DNA of 9,996 nucleotides from Holosporaceae bacterium (GTDB lineage: Bacteria; Pseudomonadota; Alphaproteobacteria; UBA3830), in contig JAITDB010000081.1 of the NCBI GenBank assembly GCA_031282785.1, positions 1 to 9,996 of the forward strand. Reading direction: 5' to 3'. Position 1 is the stretch's first letter. Every line of letters begins with the position of its first letter. The notes under the pieces were generated by a model. That model saw nothing but the letters and a program-made list of their open reading frames with translations, had not been told where the DNA came from and did no database searches. Made by a program: the position numbers and the translations under genes. Shown one piece after another: positions 1-7,284 of the stretch.

Positions 1-55
1 TTCATTGATATATCCTACCTTATTGGGCTAGAAAATCAATCTAATCTACTCTTGA
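1..55 (+). repeat. Left arm of a 55-bp exact inverted repeat
   Basis: Bases 1-55 are the exact reverse complement of 9883-9937. The match ends at base 56 (A against G), with only scattered matches after it. Because the match begins at the first base of the window, the true repeat may continue further left. It covers the start region of two reading frames that both point into the window. Confidence 0.9.
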
Positions 56-126
56 ACCAAATTCCTATATTATCTTACCATCCGGCACATATAAAAAAAC
101 TCGACGGATCTATATGCTCATTTTAA
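1..126 (+). pseudogene. 3' end of a truncated paralogue of the unknown gene at the right end of the window
   Basis: The frame is open from base 1 to a TAA at 124-126 (41 visible residues) and its start lies outside the window. Residues 1-18 (FIDISYLIGLENQSNLLL) are identical to residues 5-22 of the minus-strand protein encoded at 9224-9949. The DNA identity is exact for 55 bases and then breaks abruptly; the remaining 23 residues show no evident relation to the other copy and the frame soon stops. The simplest reading is a truncated or rearranged copy of a repeated gene. A genuine short protein sharing an N-terminal module, or an effect of assembly at a repeat junction, are alternatives. No function is recognised. 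Confidence 0.45.
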
Positions 127-407
127 ACAATTCCACACACTTTGTGGATGTTTCTATGATGCAATGGATGGTAAGAGAGTACTGATGAGCATCTTGTGTG
201 TTTGCACATATCTGGTTATACTGCAGCAATGGTAACTGTTTACGAACAGCTTTCCAGCGTTTTTTATAGCGATTTGGTGCGTCGATTTTCGCGGTGTGTT
301 ATATATGTTGCGAACTGTGCGCTTTGATTTTTCTAAAAAATCTGTCTGGAGCTGAGCAGAAGCGGTTTTCCGAAGCTAGGTATTATAGTGTATGATGGAG
401 GTATTGT
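127..407. other. Intergenic region upstream of pyk, no convincing gene
   Basis: These 281 bases contain no open frame with a ribosome binding site. Small hairpins are visible: TCCACA/TGTGGA at 132-148 with a 5-base loop, just after the truncated frame; CTGTT/AACAG at 236-249 around TACG; and an AT-rich GATTTTT/AAAAATC stem at 326-342. None is followed by a convincing T-run, so none is called a terminator. An 8-base inverted pair ATGCTCAT (114-121) and ATGAGCAT (185-192) encloses the first hairpin. The region may be degraded sequence plus the pyk leader. Confidence 0.5.
381..407 (+). promoter_or_regulatory. pyk leader: weak -10-like element and strong Shine-Dalgarno
   Basis: TATTAT at 381-386 resembles a -10 box, but no good -35 lies 16-18 bases before it, so the promoter call is weak. 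GGAGG at 397-401 sits six bases before the ATG at 408 and strongly supports that start codon. Confidence 0.4.
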
Positions 408-1796
408 ATGAAACGTAATCGCAGTGTAAAGATAGTTGCGACGATTGGTCCGTCCAGCAGTGATCCGGATAAATTAGAAAAGCTTTTTTTGAGCGGAGTC
501 GACGTGTTCCGCCTAAATTTTTCGCATGGTTCTCATGATGGTCACCGGAAGGTATATGAGGCCATTAGGGCGATTGGGAAGAAGCATCATCACAATACCA
601 CCACTCTTGCGGATTTACAGGGGCCCAAGCTTCGGATTGGTACATTTGAGAACGACAAAATTATTTTGGAGAACGGAGATACTTTCAGGTTTGATCTCAA
701 TTCTACACCAGGCGACACCAGACGCGTTCCTCTGCCTCATCCGGAGGTTTTGGAGGCGTTAACGGTTGGCACGACGCTGTTATTAGACGATGGAAAGCTT
801 CGTTTTGAGGTAATATATCATGACTCCACCTGCGTAGAGACGAAGGTATTAGTTGGGGGACCTCTTTCCAATCGCAAGGGAGTGAATGTTCCGCACGCGA
901 TGCTGAAGATTCCTGCCTTAACAGAAAAGGATCTGCGGGATTTGGACTTTGTTCTGGATCTAGGAGTAGATTGGGTTGCGCTGTCGTTTGTACAGAGTGT
1001 CGAAGATGTAGAAAACGCGAAGAACATAATAGGAGATCGCGCCAAGGTTATTTCGAAGCTTGAAAAACCGCTGGCCATAGATGCTCTTGAACCGATTGTG
1101 GAAATTTCCGACGGCATAATGATTGCCAGGGGAGATCTAGGCGTGGAAATGGATCCGGAAGATGTGCCGCTAGTGCAAAGGAGAGTCCTCAATGCCTGTC
1201 ATCGGATTGGACGTCCGGTGATTGTCGCTACTCAGATGCTGGAGTCCATGATAACAACGCCAAGTCCTACGCGAGCAGAAGTATCCGACGTTGCCACTGC
1301 TGTTTACTGCGGTACCGACGCCACCATGCTATCGGCGGAATCGGCTTCGGGACAATATCCGTTTGAAGCAGTATCCATCATGAGCAAGGTAATTACGAAG
1401 GTCGAAGCAGATCCATACTGCGCAAGAAAACTGGAGGACGATACACAGTTGCCACAGCAATCGGTACTGGACGCTCTCTGCATAGCAGCCAAAAACGCAG
1501 CGGAATTCTCCTGCGCCAGTGCCATAGTTTTGAGCACAGATTCGTTTGAAGATGTGGTACGCTGCTCCAGATTGCGGCCTCGGGTTCCGGTAATTCTGCT
1601 TACAGAGTCGAAAGCCACTGCCGGACAAGTAGGACTTTGCAACGGAGTCGTGTCCATGGTTACTCGCAGAGAATTTGGCGAGAAGCTCGTTGCTTCCGCG
1701 CAAAAAATTGTCGAAGAGCAGAAATTAGCTGCAGTAGGCGATAGAATCGTAGTGCTGAGTATACCCGAAACATTTGTAAAAATCTGTCAGCTGTAG
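408..1796 (+). CDS. pyk: Pyruvate kinase
   Basis: This cytoplasmic enzyme transfers phosphate from phosphoenolpyruvate to ADP, giving pyruvate and ATP in the last step of glycolysis. The 462-residue protein covers the full family fold, slightly short of the usual 470-480. The N-terminal (beta/alpha)8 segment carries RLNFSHG (35-41), which supplies the active-site Arg and K+ ligands. The small B domain follows at roughly 75-165. The catalytic signature ISKLEK is at 215-220, with Lys217 and the metal ligand Glu219, and ARGDLGVEM at 240-248 gives the Asp243 metal ligand. GTDATMLSAESASG (302-315) is the conserved stretch before the C-terminal regulatory domain (about 345-462). The start is fixed by GGAGG six bases upstream. 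It stands alone rather than beside other glycolytic genes, and its stop codon lies inside a strong hairpin. Retention of pyk fits an organism that metabolises sugar, in line with the importer downstream. No key catalytic residue seems to be missing. Confidence 0.97.
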   Translation: MKRNRSVKIVATIGPSSSDPDKLEKLFLSGVDVFRLNFSHGSHDGHRKVYEAIRAIGKKHHHNTTTLADLQGPKLRIGTFENDKIILENGDTFRFDLNSTPGDTRRVPLPHPEVLEALTVGTTLLLDDGKLRFEVIYHDSTCVETKVLVGGPLSNRKGVNVPHAMLKIPALTEKDLRDLDFVLDLGVDWVALSFVQSVEDVENAKNIIGDRAKVISKLEKPLAIDALEPIVEISDGIMIARGDLGVEMDPEDVPLVQRRVLNACHRIGRPVIVATQMLESMITTPSPTRAEVSDVATAVYCGTDATMLSAESASGQYPFEAVSIMSKVITKVEADPYCARKLEDDTQLPQQSVLDALCIAAKNAAEFSCASAIVLSTDSFEDVVRCSRLRPRVPVILLTESKATAGQVGLCNGVVSMVTRREFGEKLVASAQKIVEEQKLAAVGDRIVVLSIPETFVKICQL

Positions 1797-1815
1797 TCGT
1801 CGACTATAGCTGACA
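1785..1815 (+). terminator. 14-bp hairpin spanning the pyk stop codon (terminator-like, no U-tract)
   Basis: TGTCAGCTGTAGTC (1785-1798) pairs with GACTATAGCTGACA (1802-1815): 14 pairs with one G-U wobble and a 3-base loop. The TAG stop of pyk at 1794-1796 is inside the left arm. No T-run follows, so classical Rho-independent termination is doubtful. It may instead protect the 3' end of the pyk mRNA or act with the adjoining structure at 1816-1901. Confidence 0.5.
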
Positions 1816-1901
1816 CCAGATCTCATTACAAATTATCTAAGGCAGGCTTTACGGCTTCTGCAAGTTGGCAGTATCTTTTGGATACCAAAGATGAGATTTG
1901 G
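1816..1901 (+). other. Structured intergenic element between pyk and hslV
   Basis: CCAGATCTCAT (1816-1826) can pair along its full length with ATGAGATTTGG (1891-1901): 11 pairs, one G-U wobble. The enclosed 64 bases contain overlapping small hairpins, GTATC/GATAC at 1871-1885 and the alternative TTTGG/CCAAA at 1877-1889, plus GCAG/CTGC at 1842-1861. The element abuts the pyk stop-codon hairpin on its left and a perfect TATAAT on its right. It lacks tRNA or SRP RNA landmarks. It could be a 3' UTR fold, a small RNA, or an operator-like inverted repeat next to the hslVU promoter. Whether it is transcribed cannot be told from sequence alone. Confidence 0.35.
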
Positions 1902-1907
1902 TATAAT
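1878..1907 (+). promoter_or_regulatory. Candidate distal promoter of hslVU
   Basis: A perfect TATAAT at 1902-1907 has TTGGAT at 1878-1883 as a poor -35 (three of six consensus bases) at an 18-base spacing. It lies just over 100 bases before hslV. The -10 is good; the weak -35 and the AT-rich context keep confidence low. Confidence 0.3.
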
Positions 1908-1943
1908 ATCTGAATTATGAATCCCTGCTACTGAAGAAACCGC

Positions 1944-1972
1944 TTTAGAATTTTAGAGAAGATGCTTATAAT
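1944..1972 (+). promoter_or_regulatory. Candidate proximal promoter of hslVU
   Basis: TTTAGA (1944-1949; four of six matches to TTGACA) and a perfect TATAAT (1967-1972) are separated by 17 bases, which is the optimal spacing for a housekeeping sigma factor. This would leave a leader of about 40 bases. HslVU is heat-shock controlled in many proteobacteria; the CTTTAGA and CTTATA contexts could also be read as a loose RpoH-type site, but this is speculative. Confidence 0.45.
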
Positions 1973-2019
1973 TACTTTGTTGTGTTATGAATATAAAATT
2001 ATGATTTAGTGGTGAATAT

Positions 2020-2565
2020 ATGACATGGATGGGAACGACAATTCTTTCGGTTCGCAAGGGGAATCAGGTAGTAATGGCCGGCGACGGACAGGTCACAATG
2101 GGCAGCATCATTGTTAAAGCCAATGTGCGTAAAGTACGATTTTCGAATTCCAAGAATGTTTTGATTGGCTATGCGGGAGCGACTGCCGACGCCATAACTC
2201 TATACGAGCGTTTGGAATCCAAGATAGACGCATATCCAGGACAGTTGCAGCGCGCCTGTGTGGAGCTCGCCAAGGAATGGAGAACAGACAAATATCTTCG
2301 CAAACTAGAAGCTATGATCGCCGCTGTCGATAAGAATATATCGCTGATTGTTTCGGGATCCGGCGATGTTCTGGAACCGCAGGACGGAATTATTGGCATT
2401 GGTTCAGGTGGAAATTATGCGATTGCGGCAGCAAGAGCTCTAATTAACGAAGATCATACGGCAGAAGAAATAGTACGGCGGTCTATGCAGATAGCAGCAG
2501 AGTTGTGCATATATACCAATTCGTCCATAATTTTGGAAAAATTAGATACGGAGGGCATTAAATGA
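2020..2565 (+). CDS. hslV: ATP-dependent protease peptidase subunit HslV (ClpQ)
   Basis: HslV is the N-terminal-nucleophile peptidase of the cytoplasmic HslUV complex, two stacked hexameric rings that degrade unfolded proteins fed in by HslU. At 181 residues it has the normal length. A short pro-sequence MTWMG precedes TTILSVRKG, so self-processing would expose Thr6 as catalytic Thr1. In that numbering the family's Asp17 (GDG, residue 22) and Lys33 (VRKVR, residue 38) fall in the right places. [14 protein letters not shown] (128-141) and CIYTN (163-167) are typical of the C-terminal half. A GGTG five bases before the ATG at 2020 is a modest ribosome site. A start at the internal Met4 (2029) would still leave the nucleophile intact but would have no better site. 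The stop overlaps the hslU start as ATGA, implying translational coupling and stoichiometric production of the two subunits. Confidence 0.96.
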   Translation: MTWMGTTILSVRKGNQVVMAGDGQVTMGSIIVKANVRKVRFSNSKNVLIGYAGATADAITLYERLESKIDAYPGQLQRACVELAKEWRTDKYLRKLEAMIAAVDKNISLIVSGSGDVLEPQDGIIGIGSGGNYAIAAARALINEDHTAEEIVRRSMQIAAELCIYTNSSIILEKLDTEGIK

Positions 2566-3872
2566 CGCATTTATCTTTAACACCAGCTCGGATAGTGTCA
2601 GAGCTTGATCGTTTTATAGTTGGTCATAATGACGCCAAGAAGGCCGTAGCAGTGGCTTTGCGCAATCGCTGGAGACGTCAGCAGGTCCTGGATCCGCTGC
2701 GGGACGAGATCTCGCCAAAAAATATTTTGCTGATTGGTCCTACTGGAGTGGGAAAAACGGAAATTGCTCGCCGATTGGCACGTCTCGTGGGTGCGCCATT
2801 CATAAAAGTGGAGGCCACGAAGTTTACAGAGGTCGGGTACGTTGGCCGAGACGTCGAGCAGATGATTCGCGATCTCGTTGAAATAGCCGTCTCCGATGTA
2901 AAAGAAAAACAAGTTCAGATGGTAAACGAGCAAGCCCAGCAAAAAGTCGAGGAAAAAATAGTGGAAATCCTTGTGGGGGAAAACGCTACCTCCGAAACCA
3001 AAGATAAATTCAGAAAAATGCTTCAGTCGGGACTTCTGGACGATAGAGAAATAGAAATAAATGTAACAGATAATTCTTCCGGTCAAGCATTTGATATCCC
3101 CGGAGTTCCCGGAGCTCAGATTGGTATGCTAAATCTCTCGGACATGATGAGTAACGCTCTCGGCATAAGTAAAACCAAAAAACGTGCCGTAACCATTCAG
3201 GAAGCTCGCACTGTTTTACTCAACGAAGAAAGCGAAAAACTGGTGGATCGCGATAAAATCATAAGAGAAGCTATGACCATTGTCGAGCAAAACGGCATTG
3301 TATTCATTGATGAAATCGACAAGGTCTGTGCCAGAAACACTTCCGGAGCTGATGTCAGTCGCGAAGGCGTGCAACGGGACCTCTTGCCACTGATAGAAGG
3401 CTGTTCGGTAAGCACTAAATACGGTACCATCAAGACGGATCACATATTATTTATAGCTTCCGGAGCGTTTCACATTTCAAAACCGTCGGATCTGCTGCCA
3501 GAACTTCAAGGAAGACTGCCGATACGCGTCGAATTGAAGTATTTGACACAGGAAGATTTCGTGAAAATTCTCAAGGACACCGAAAGCAGTCTCATAAAAC
3601 AGTACAAGGCGCTTTTGAAAATAGAAGGAGTAATTTTGAATTTTACCGACGATAGTATTGAAAAAATTGCTGAAATTGCTGCGATTGTCAATCGTCAACT
3701 GCAAAATATTGGCGCTCGACGTCTCTATACCGTGATTGAAAAATTGCTGGAGGACATAAGCTTTTGCGCCGATCAAAAAAGCGGTGAAGAAGTAATCATC
3801 GACACCAATTACGTGGATGATAAGGTCGGTAGTCTCGCTGGGCAGCAGGATTTGTCAATGTATATATTGTAG
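2562..3872 (+). CDS. hslU: ATP-dependent protease ATPase subunit HslU (ClpY)
   Basis: HslU is the AAA+ unfoldase ring that recognises, unfolds and threads substrates into HslV. The 436-residue protein shows the full architecture. The N-domain (to about 110) has Walker A GPTGVGKT (59-66) and the pore loop GYVG (92-95) that grips substrate. The inserted I-domain spans about 111-242 and is the most variable part. Walker B IVFIDEID (246-253) follows, then [11 protein letters not shown] (315-325) with the putative arginine finger, and NIGARR (382-387) as sensor 2. The protein ends in LSMYIL, the family's C-terminal tail that inserts between HslV subunits and activates the peptidase (usual form LSRFIL or LSRYIL). 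GGAGGG six bases before the ATG, together with the four-base overlap with hslV, fixes the start. The pair forms a two-gene operon. Confidence 0.97.
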   Translation: MTHLSLTPARIVSELDRFIVGHNDAKKAVAVALRNRWRRQQVLDPLRDEISPKNILLIGPTGVGKTEIARRLARLVGAPFIKVEATKFTEVGYVGRDVEQMIRDLVEIAVSDVKEKQVQMVNEQAQQKVEEKIVEILVGENATSETKDKFRKMLQSGLLDDREIEINVTDNSSGQAFDIPGVPGAQIGMLNLSDMMSNALGISKTKKRAVTIQEARTVLLNEESEKLVDRDKIIREAMTIVEQNGIVFIDEIDKVCARNTSGADVSREGVQRDLLPLIEGCSVSTKYGTIKTDHILFIASGAFHISKPSDLLPELQGRLPIRVELKYLTQEDFVKILKDTESSLIKQYKALLKIEGVILNFTDDSIEKIAEIAAIVNRQLQNIGARRLYTVIEKLLEDISFCADQKSGEEVIIDTNYVDDKVGSLAGQQDLSMYIL

Positions 3873-4048
3873 GTAACCTACGCCTACCATTCTATGAACA
3901 ATGGGACAGTTTGTGTAAAAACGCGTTTTTTTCTTTATTGGGCATAATTATTAAGAAAAAATTAGGATGGTAAGGCACGAAAAGTCATGTCTTGTAAAAT
4001 TAGCGTTTTTTTAGGATAATAGCGATAATTTTTTACGAGGAAATGCAT
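3873..4048. other. hslU-aspS intergenic region with weak hairpins
   Basis: After the hslU stop there are only weak candidate terminator elements: GTAGG/CCTAC (3869-3881) over the stop codon, CCATT/AATGG (3887-3904), and an AAAAA-CGCG-TTTTTTT motif (3917-3932) whose stem is A-T only. A Rho-independent terminator for hslVU is therefore uncertain. The right part holds the aspS promoter. Confidence 0.4.
3992..4020 (+). promoter_or_regulatory. Sigma70-like promoter for aspS and the transporter genes
   Basis: TTGTAA (3992-3997, four of six consensus) and GATAAT (4015-4020, five of six) are separated by exactly 17 bases. Transcription would begin near 4027, leaving a leader of about 20 bases that is mostly taken up by the ribosome site GAGGA (4037-4041). 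This is the best promoter candidate in the window. Confidence 0.55.
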
Positions 4049-5866
4049 ATGAATACCTATAGAACTCACAACTGCGGAGAATTGAGGGCAAAACACGTAG
4101 AAACCAGAGTAACTTTATCCGGTTGGGTGCACAAGAAAAGGGATCACGGGAATCTGCTATTCATTGATCTTCGTGATCACTATGGCATAACCCAGTGCGT
4201 AGTGGATTCCGGCTGCGCGGCGTTTACGGAGGTGGAGAAAATTAAGCACGAATGCATTGTGACGGTGATCGGAACTGTTGTGGAAAGGGGCGTTGACACC
4301 GTCAACAACGAAAACCCCACTGGTCAGATAGAAATTCGCATTGAGGAGTTCAAGGTTTTATCCTTTGTAGACAATCTTCCCATGGCCATCAGCAGTGTTT
4401 CCGACACATCCGAAGAAAACAGACTGAAATATCGATTTTTGGATCTGCGCAAGGAAAAAATTCACAAAAATATTGTGTTACGCTGTAATATCATCGCCAG
4501 CATACGAGAAAAAATGCGCAGAGCCGGATTCCTGGAGATAAATACGCCAATTTTGACTGCCAGTTCTCCAGAGGGGGCGCGGGATTTTTTGGTCCCCAGT
4601 CGTTTGCATCCGGGACAATTTTACGCACTGCCGCAAGCTCCGCAGCAGTTTAAACAGCTGCTTATGGTGGCTGGATTCGACAAATATTTCCAGATAGCGC
4701 CGTGTTTTCGAGACGAAGACAGCAGAGCCGATCGATCTCCGGGAGAATTTTATCAGCTAGATTTCGAGATGTCCTTCGTGACGCAGGATGATGTGTTCAA
4801 TGCCATAGAACCAGTCATATACGAGATATTTAAGGAGTACACGACCAAAGCCGTTTCTTCCTATCCGTTTCGCCGAATTCCCTACGACTTCGCTATGCTT
4901 CACTACGGCAGCGATAAGCCGGATCTGCGGAATCCTCTCATAATAAACAGAGTAGCGGATATTTTCGAAAAATCTGAATTTACCGCTTTTAAGGAAGTCC
5001 TCAAAAAAGGAGGCGACGTACGTGCCATCGGAGTCGTCGGAGCCGAAAAGCAGCCGCGCAGCTTCTTCGATAAATTAAACGACTGGGCAAAAGAGCAGGA
5101 AATGCCCGGCCTCGGCTACATTATTTTTAACGGCGAAGAGGTCAAAGGACCAATCGCGAAATTCCTCAGCAGCGAGCAGATCTATGCTATAAAAGAGCGC
5201 GCATTGATCTACAACGATACCACAACAGAACAACCTCGCAACGGAGCGGTGTTTTTTATCTGCGACCAGACGAAGAAGACAGAAAAAATTTCCGCTCTGC
5301 TGCGACAAAAATTGGGAAACGATCTGGGATTGTGCTCCGACACTTTCGAGTTCTGCTGGATTGTGGATTTCCCGATGTACGAGCTGAACGAAGAGACCGG
5401 CGCCATCGACTTCTGCCACAATCCCTTTTCCATGCCACAGGGAGGAATACAGGCGCTGATGCAGGAGAACCCTCTGGAAATCAAGGCGTATCAATATGAC
5501 ATCGTCTGCAACGGCGTGGAGCTGTCCAGCGGAGCTATCAGAAATCATGAGCCGGATCTCATGCTGAAGGCCTTCGAAATCGCCGGTTACGATCCGGAGG
5601 TGACAAAGGAAAAATTCAAGGGAATGTTCAATGCTTTCCGGTTTGGGGCTCCTCCCCATGGCGGATGCGCTCCGGGCATCGATCGAATCGTAATGCTGAT
5701 CGCCGAGGAGCCAAACATAAGGGAAGTAATACCGTTTCCTCTGAATCAGCAGGCGCAGGATTTGATGATGAACGCGCCATCGAATGTTTTGGAAAAACAG
5801 CTGAAAGAGCTGCATATAAAATTAGATTTGCCGAAAAAAATATTTAGAAATGGAGAAAAAGAATGA
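4049..5866 (+). CDS. aspS: Aspartate--tRNA ligase (AspRS), probably non-discriminating
   Basis: This cytoplasmic class II synthetase activates aspartate with ATP and charges tRNA. The protein has the bacterial-type layout: N-terminal OB-fold anticodon-binding domain (to about residue 110), catalytic core, an inserted GAD domain (about 285-415), and the C-terminal part of the core. [13 protein letters not shown] (about 173-185), motif 2 [15 protein letters not shown] (220-234) and motif 3 [14 protein letters not shown] (533-546) are intact. His33, in RDHG of the OB fold, replaces the Leu of E. coli AspRS. In characterised enzymes His here goes with non-discriminating charging of both tRNA-Asp and tRNA-Asn, the latter then being amidated by GatCAB; applying this here is inference. 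The ATG at 4049 is preferred over the one at 4043 because GAGGA ends seven bases before it but would almost touch the earlier codon, and family members start near this point. The stop overlaps the next gene as ATGA. Confidence 0.97.
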   Translation: MNTYRTHNCGELRAKHVETRVTLSGWVHKKRDHGNLLFIDLRDHYGITQCVVDSGCAAFTEVEKIKHECIVTVIGTVVERGVDTVNNENPTGQIEIRIEEFKVLSFVDNLPMAISSVSDTSEENRLKYRFLDLRKEKIHKNIVLRCNIIASIREKMRRAGFLEINTPILTASSPEGARDFLVPSRLHPGQFYALPQAPQQFKQLLMVAGFDKYFQIAPCFRDEDSRADRSPGEFYQLDFEMSFVTQDDVFNAIEPVIYEIFKEYTTKAVSSYPFRRIPYDFAMLHYGSDKPDLRNPLIINRVADIFEKSEFTAFKEVLKKGGDVRAIGVVGAEKQPRSFFDKLNDWAKEQEMPGLGYIIFNGEEVKGPIAKFLSSEQIYAIKERALIYNDTTTEQPRNGAVFFICDQTKKTEKISALLRQKLGNDLGLCSDTFEFCWIVDFPMYELNEETGAIDFCHNPFSMPQGGIQALMQENPLEIKAYQYDIVCNGVELSSGAIRNHEPDLMLKAFEIAGYDPEVTKEKFKGMFNAFRFGAPPHGGCAPGIDRIVMLIAEEPNIREVIPFPLNQQAQDLMMNAPSNVLEKQLKELHIKLDLPKKIFRNGEKE

Positions 5867-7254
5867 AAAAATATCTGAAATTTTTGGCCGTTGCGGCAGC
5901 AGTTGCTTTGGGAACGACGTCTTGTCTGCAGGCTGCGGTCATTAAAATCACCTGCAGATCCAAGGGGAGAGAACTGGAAGTGCTGCGCAAAGCCATCGAC
6001 GAATGGATGGAAAAGCAGGGCGGTAAGCACAAAGTGGAGATCGTGACGCTTCCCCACGCCAGCAACGAGTGTTTCGCGCTGTATCAGCAGTGGTTCGGAG
6101 CGGAAACCTTCGACGTTGATGTTTTGCAGGTAGACGTTGCCTGGGTGGGAATTTTTTCCGACTATCTGCTACCTCTGGACGAATATTGCGCCGATCATCT
6201 GGACATGGACGACTATTTCGACATAATCAAGGAGAACATGTGCAGCGAGGACGGTCACATAATCGCTCTCCCGATCTACACAGACTGCGGCATGATGTAT
6301 TATCGCAGTGATCTTTTGGAAAAATATTCTAAACCGGTTCCAAAAACTCTGGAAGAAATGTACGAAACCGCTTTGTATATTCAAAACGAAGAGCGCAAAG
6401 ACGAAGAGAAGAAAAATAAATTCTACGGTCTTGTGCTGCAGGCCAAAGCCTTCGAGATCCTGACCTGCAATTTCGCAGAAATACTGGATGCCTGCGGCGG
6501 TGCCATCGTAAAAAATAACGCTGCCGAAATAAATTCCGAGCGAGGAATGTATGCCATCGATTTCATGGTGAAATGTCTAAAAAATATCATGAGTCACAGC
6601 GTTCTGAACTACTCCGAAGAAGACGCGCGTGGAATTTTTCAGTCCGGAAACGCCGTATTCATGAGAAATTGGCCCTATGCCTACGCTCTCATGAACGATC
6701 CGTCAACGGCGGTGGCAGGAAAGTTCGATGTGATGACGATTCCGCCAAGTGCTGTCAATGGCAAGGAGTCTGGCGCGCTCGGAGGATGGTTCATGGCTGT
6801 GTCCAAGTACTCTAAGCATAAGGAATTGGCCGCAGATCTGGCCATGTTCGTCACCAGCAAAGCTCAGCAAAAAATTCGTGTGGCGTTCTCGTATCTGCCG
6901 ACGTTCAAGAGTCTCTACAAGGATCCGGAAGTTCTGAAAATGAATCCGTTTGTGGCAAATATGCAGGGACCGCTGCTGAACGCCGTCGCAAGACCGTCTA
7001 GAGCGTTTGGAAAAAATTATACGAAGGCCAGTTCCGAAATATTTAATACAATTAATACAATATTAACGGAAAGCGTCGAGAATACGGAAGATTTTAACGC
7101 CGGCAAACACATGGAGCGCCTGAACAAAAAATTATCGAGCCTCCTACACGAAAAGCAGCAAAAAAAAGCAACAGATCCCGCCGACAGCGCTAGTAAACCA
7201 GGGTTTTTTAGAGGTATAATGAATTCAATCGCAGGATTTTTCGGAAAACGTTGA
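5863..7254 (+). CDS. Carbohydrate ABC transporter, periplasmic substrate-binding protein
   Basis: This 463-residue protein resembles the extracellular solute-binding family 1 (maltose/trehalose/ThuE-like), which captures a sugar in the periplasm and delivers it to the membrane permeases. An N-terminal signal (MKKYLKF, then a hydrophobic Ala-rich stretch to about residue 24) directs export. A cysteine at 21 follows GTTS, but the -3 residue is not the usual Leu, so cleavage by signal peptidase I after LQA or LQAA is as likely as lipidation. Typical family segments are [12 protein letters not shown] (85-96), [17 protein letters not shown] (131-147), [15 protein letters not shown] (259-273) and [14 protein letters not shown] (304-317). 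The last 30 or so residues are unusual: a Lys/Ala/Ser linker, then an amphipathic segment [21 protein letters not shown] seven bases upstream supports the start, which overlaps the aspS stop. The ligand cannot be decided from sequence alone. Confidence 0.9.
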   Translation: MKKYLKFLAVAAAVALGTTSCLQAAVIKITCRSKGRELEVLRKAIDEWMEKQGGKHKVEIVTLPHASNECFALYQQWFGAETFDVDVLQVDVAWVGIFSDYLLPLDEYCADHLDMDDYFDIIKENMCSEDGHIIALPIYTDCGMMYYRSDLLEKYSKPVPKTLEEMYETALYIQNEERKDEEKKNKFYGLVLQAKAFEILTCNFAEILDACGGAIVKNNAAEINSERGMYAIDFMVKCLKNIMSHSVLNYSEEDARGIFQSGNAVFMRNWPYAYALMNDPSTAVAGKFDVMTIPPSAVNGKESGALGGWFMAVSKYSKHKELAADLAMFVTSKAQQKIRVAFSYLPTFKSLYKDPEVLKMNPFVANMQGPLLNAVARPSRAFGKNYTKASSEIFNTINTILTESVENTEDFNAGKHMERLNKKLSSLLHEKQQKKATDPADSASKPGFFRGIMNSIAGFFGKR

Positions 7255-7272
7255 GTAAAAAACGTCAAGTAA
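7245..7272 (+). repeat. 14-bp tandem duplication over the stop codon of the binding-protein gene
   Basis: AAAACGTTGAGTAA (7245-7258) is followed directly by AAAACGTCAAGTAA (7259-7272), identical at 12 of 14 positions. The TGA stop (7252-7254) is in the first copy; the second copy leads into the GGAG ribosome site of the next gene. Confidence 0.7.
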
Positions 7273-7284
7273 TGGAGTTTTTGT

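Noticed and set aside
164..235. Small hydrophobic frame of about 23 codons beginning at ATG 164
   Set aside because: No ribosome binding site, no similarity I recognise, and it is of a length expected by chance.
1816..1901. Possible tRNA or SRP RNA in the pyk-hslV spacer
   Set aside because: It lacks the TTC-loop consensus of tRNA and the GGAAG-type core of SRP RNA; only the generic fold remains.
2598..3086. Minus-strand 162-codon open frame inside hslU
   Set aside because: The composition (Phe/Tyr-rich) is what the complement of Lys/Glu-rich HslU codons gives; no evidence of an independent gene.
3917..3932. AAAAA-CGCG-TTTTTTT as a terminator of hslVU
   Set aside because: The stem would be five A-T pairs only, too weak to call a Rho-independent terminator.
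5075..5815. A 246-codon open frame on the minus strand inside aspS
   Set aside because: It lies wholly antisense to a confidently identified gene, its product looks like no known family, and such long antisense frames arise from the codon bias of the sense gene.
7215..7220. Perfect TATAAT near the end of the binding-protein gene
   Set aside because: There is no -35 at proper distance and it lies within codons of an AT-rich tail; an internal promoter for the permeases is possible but unsupported.
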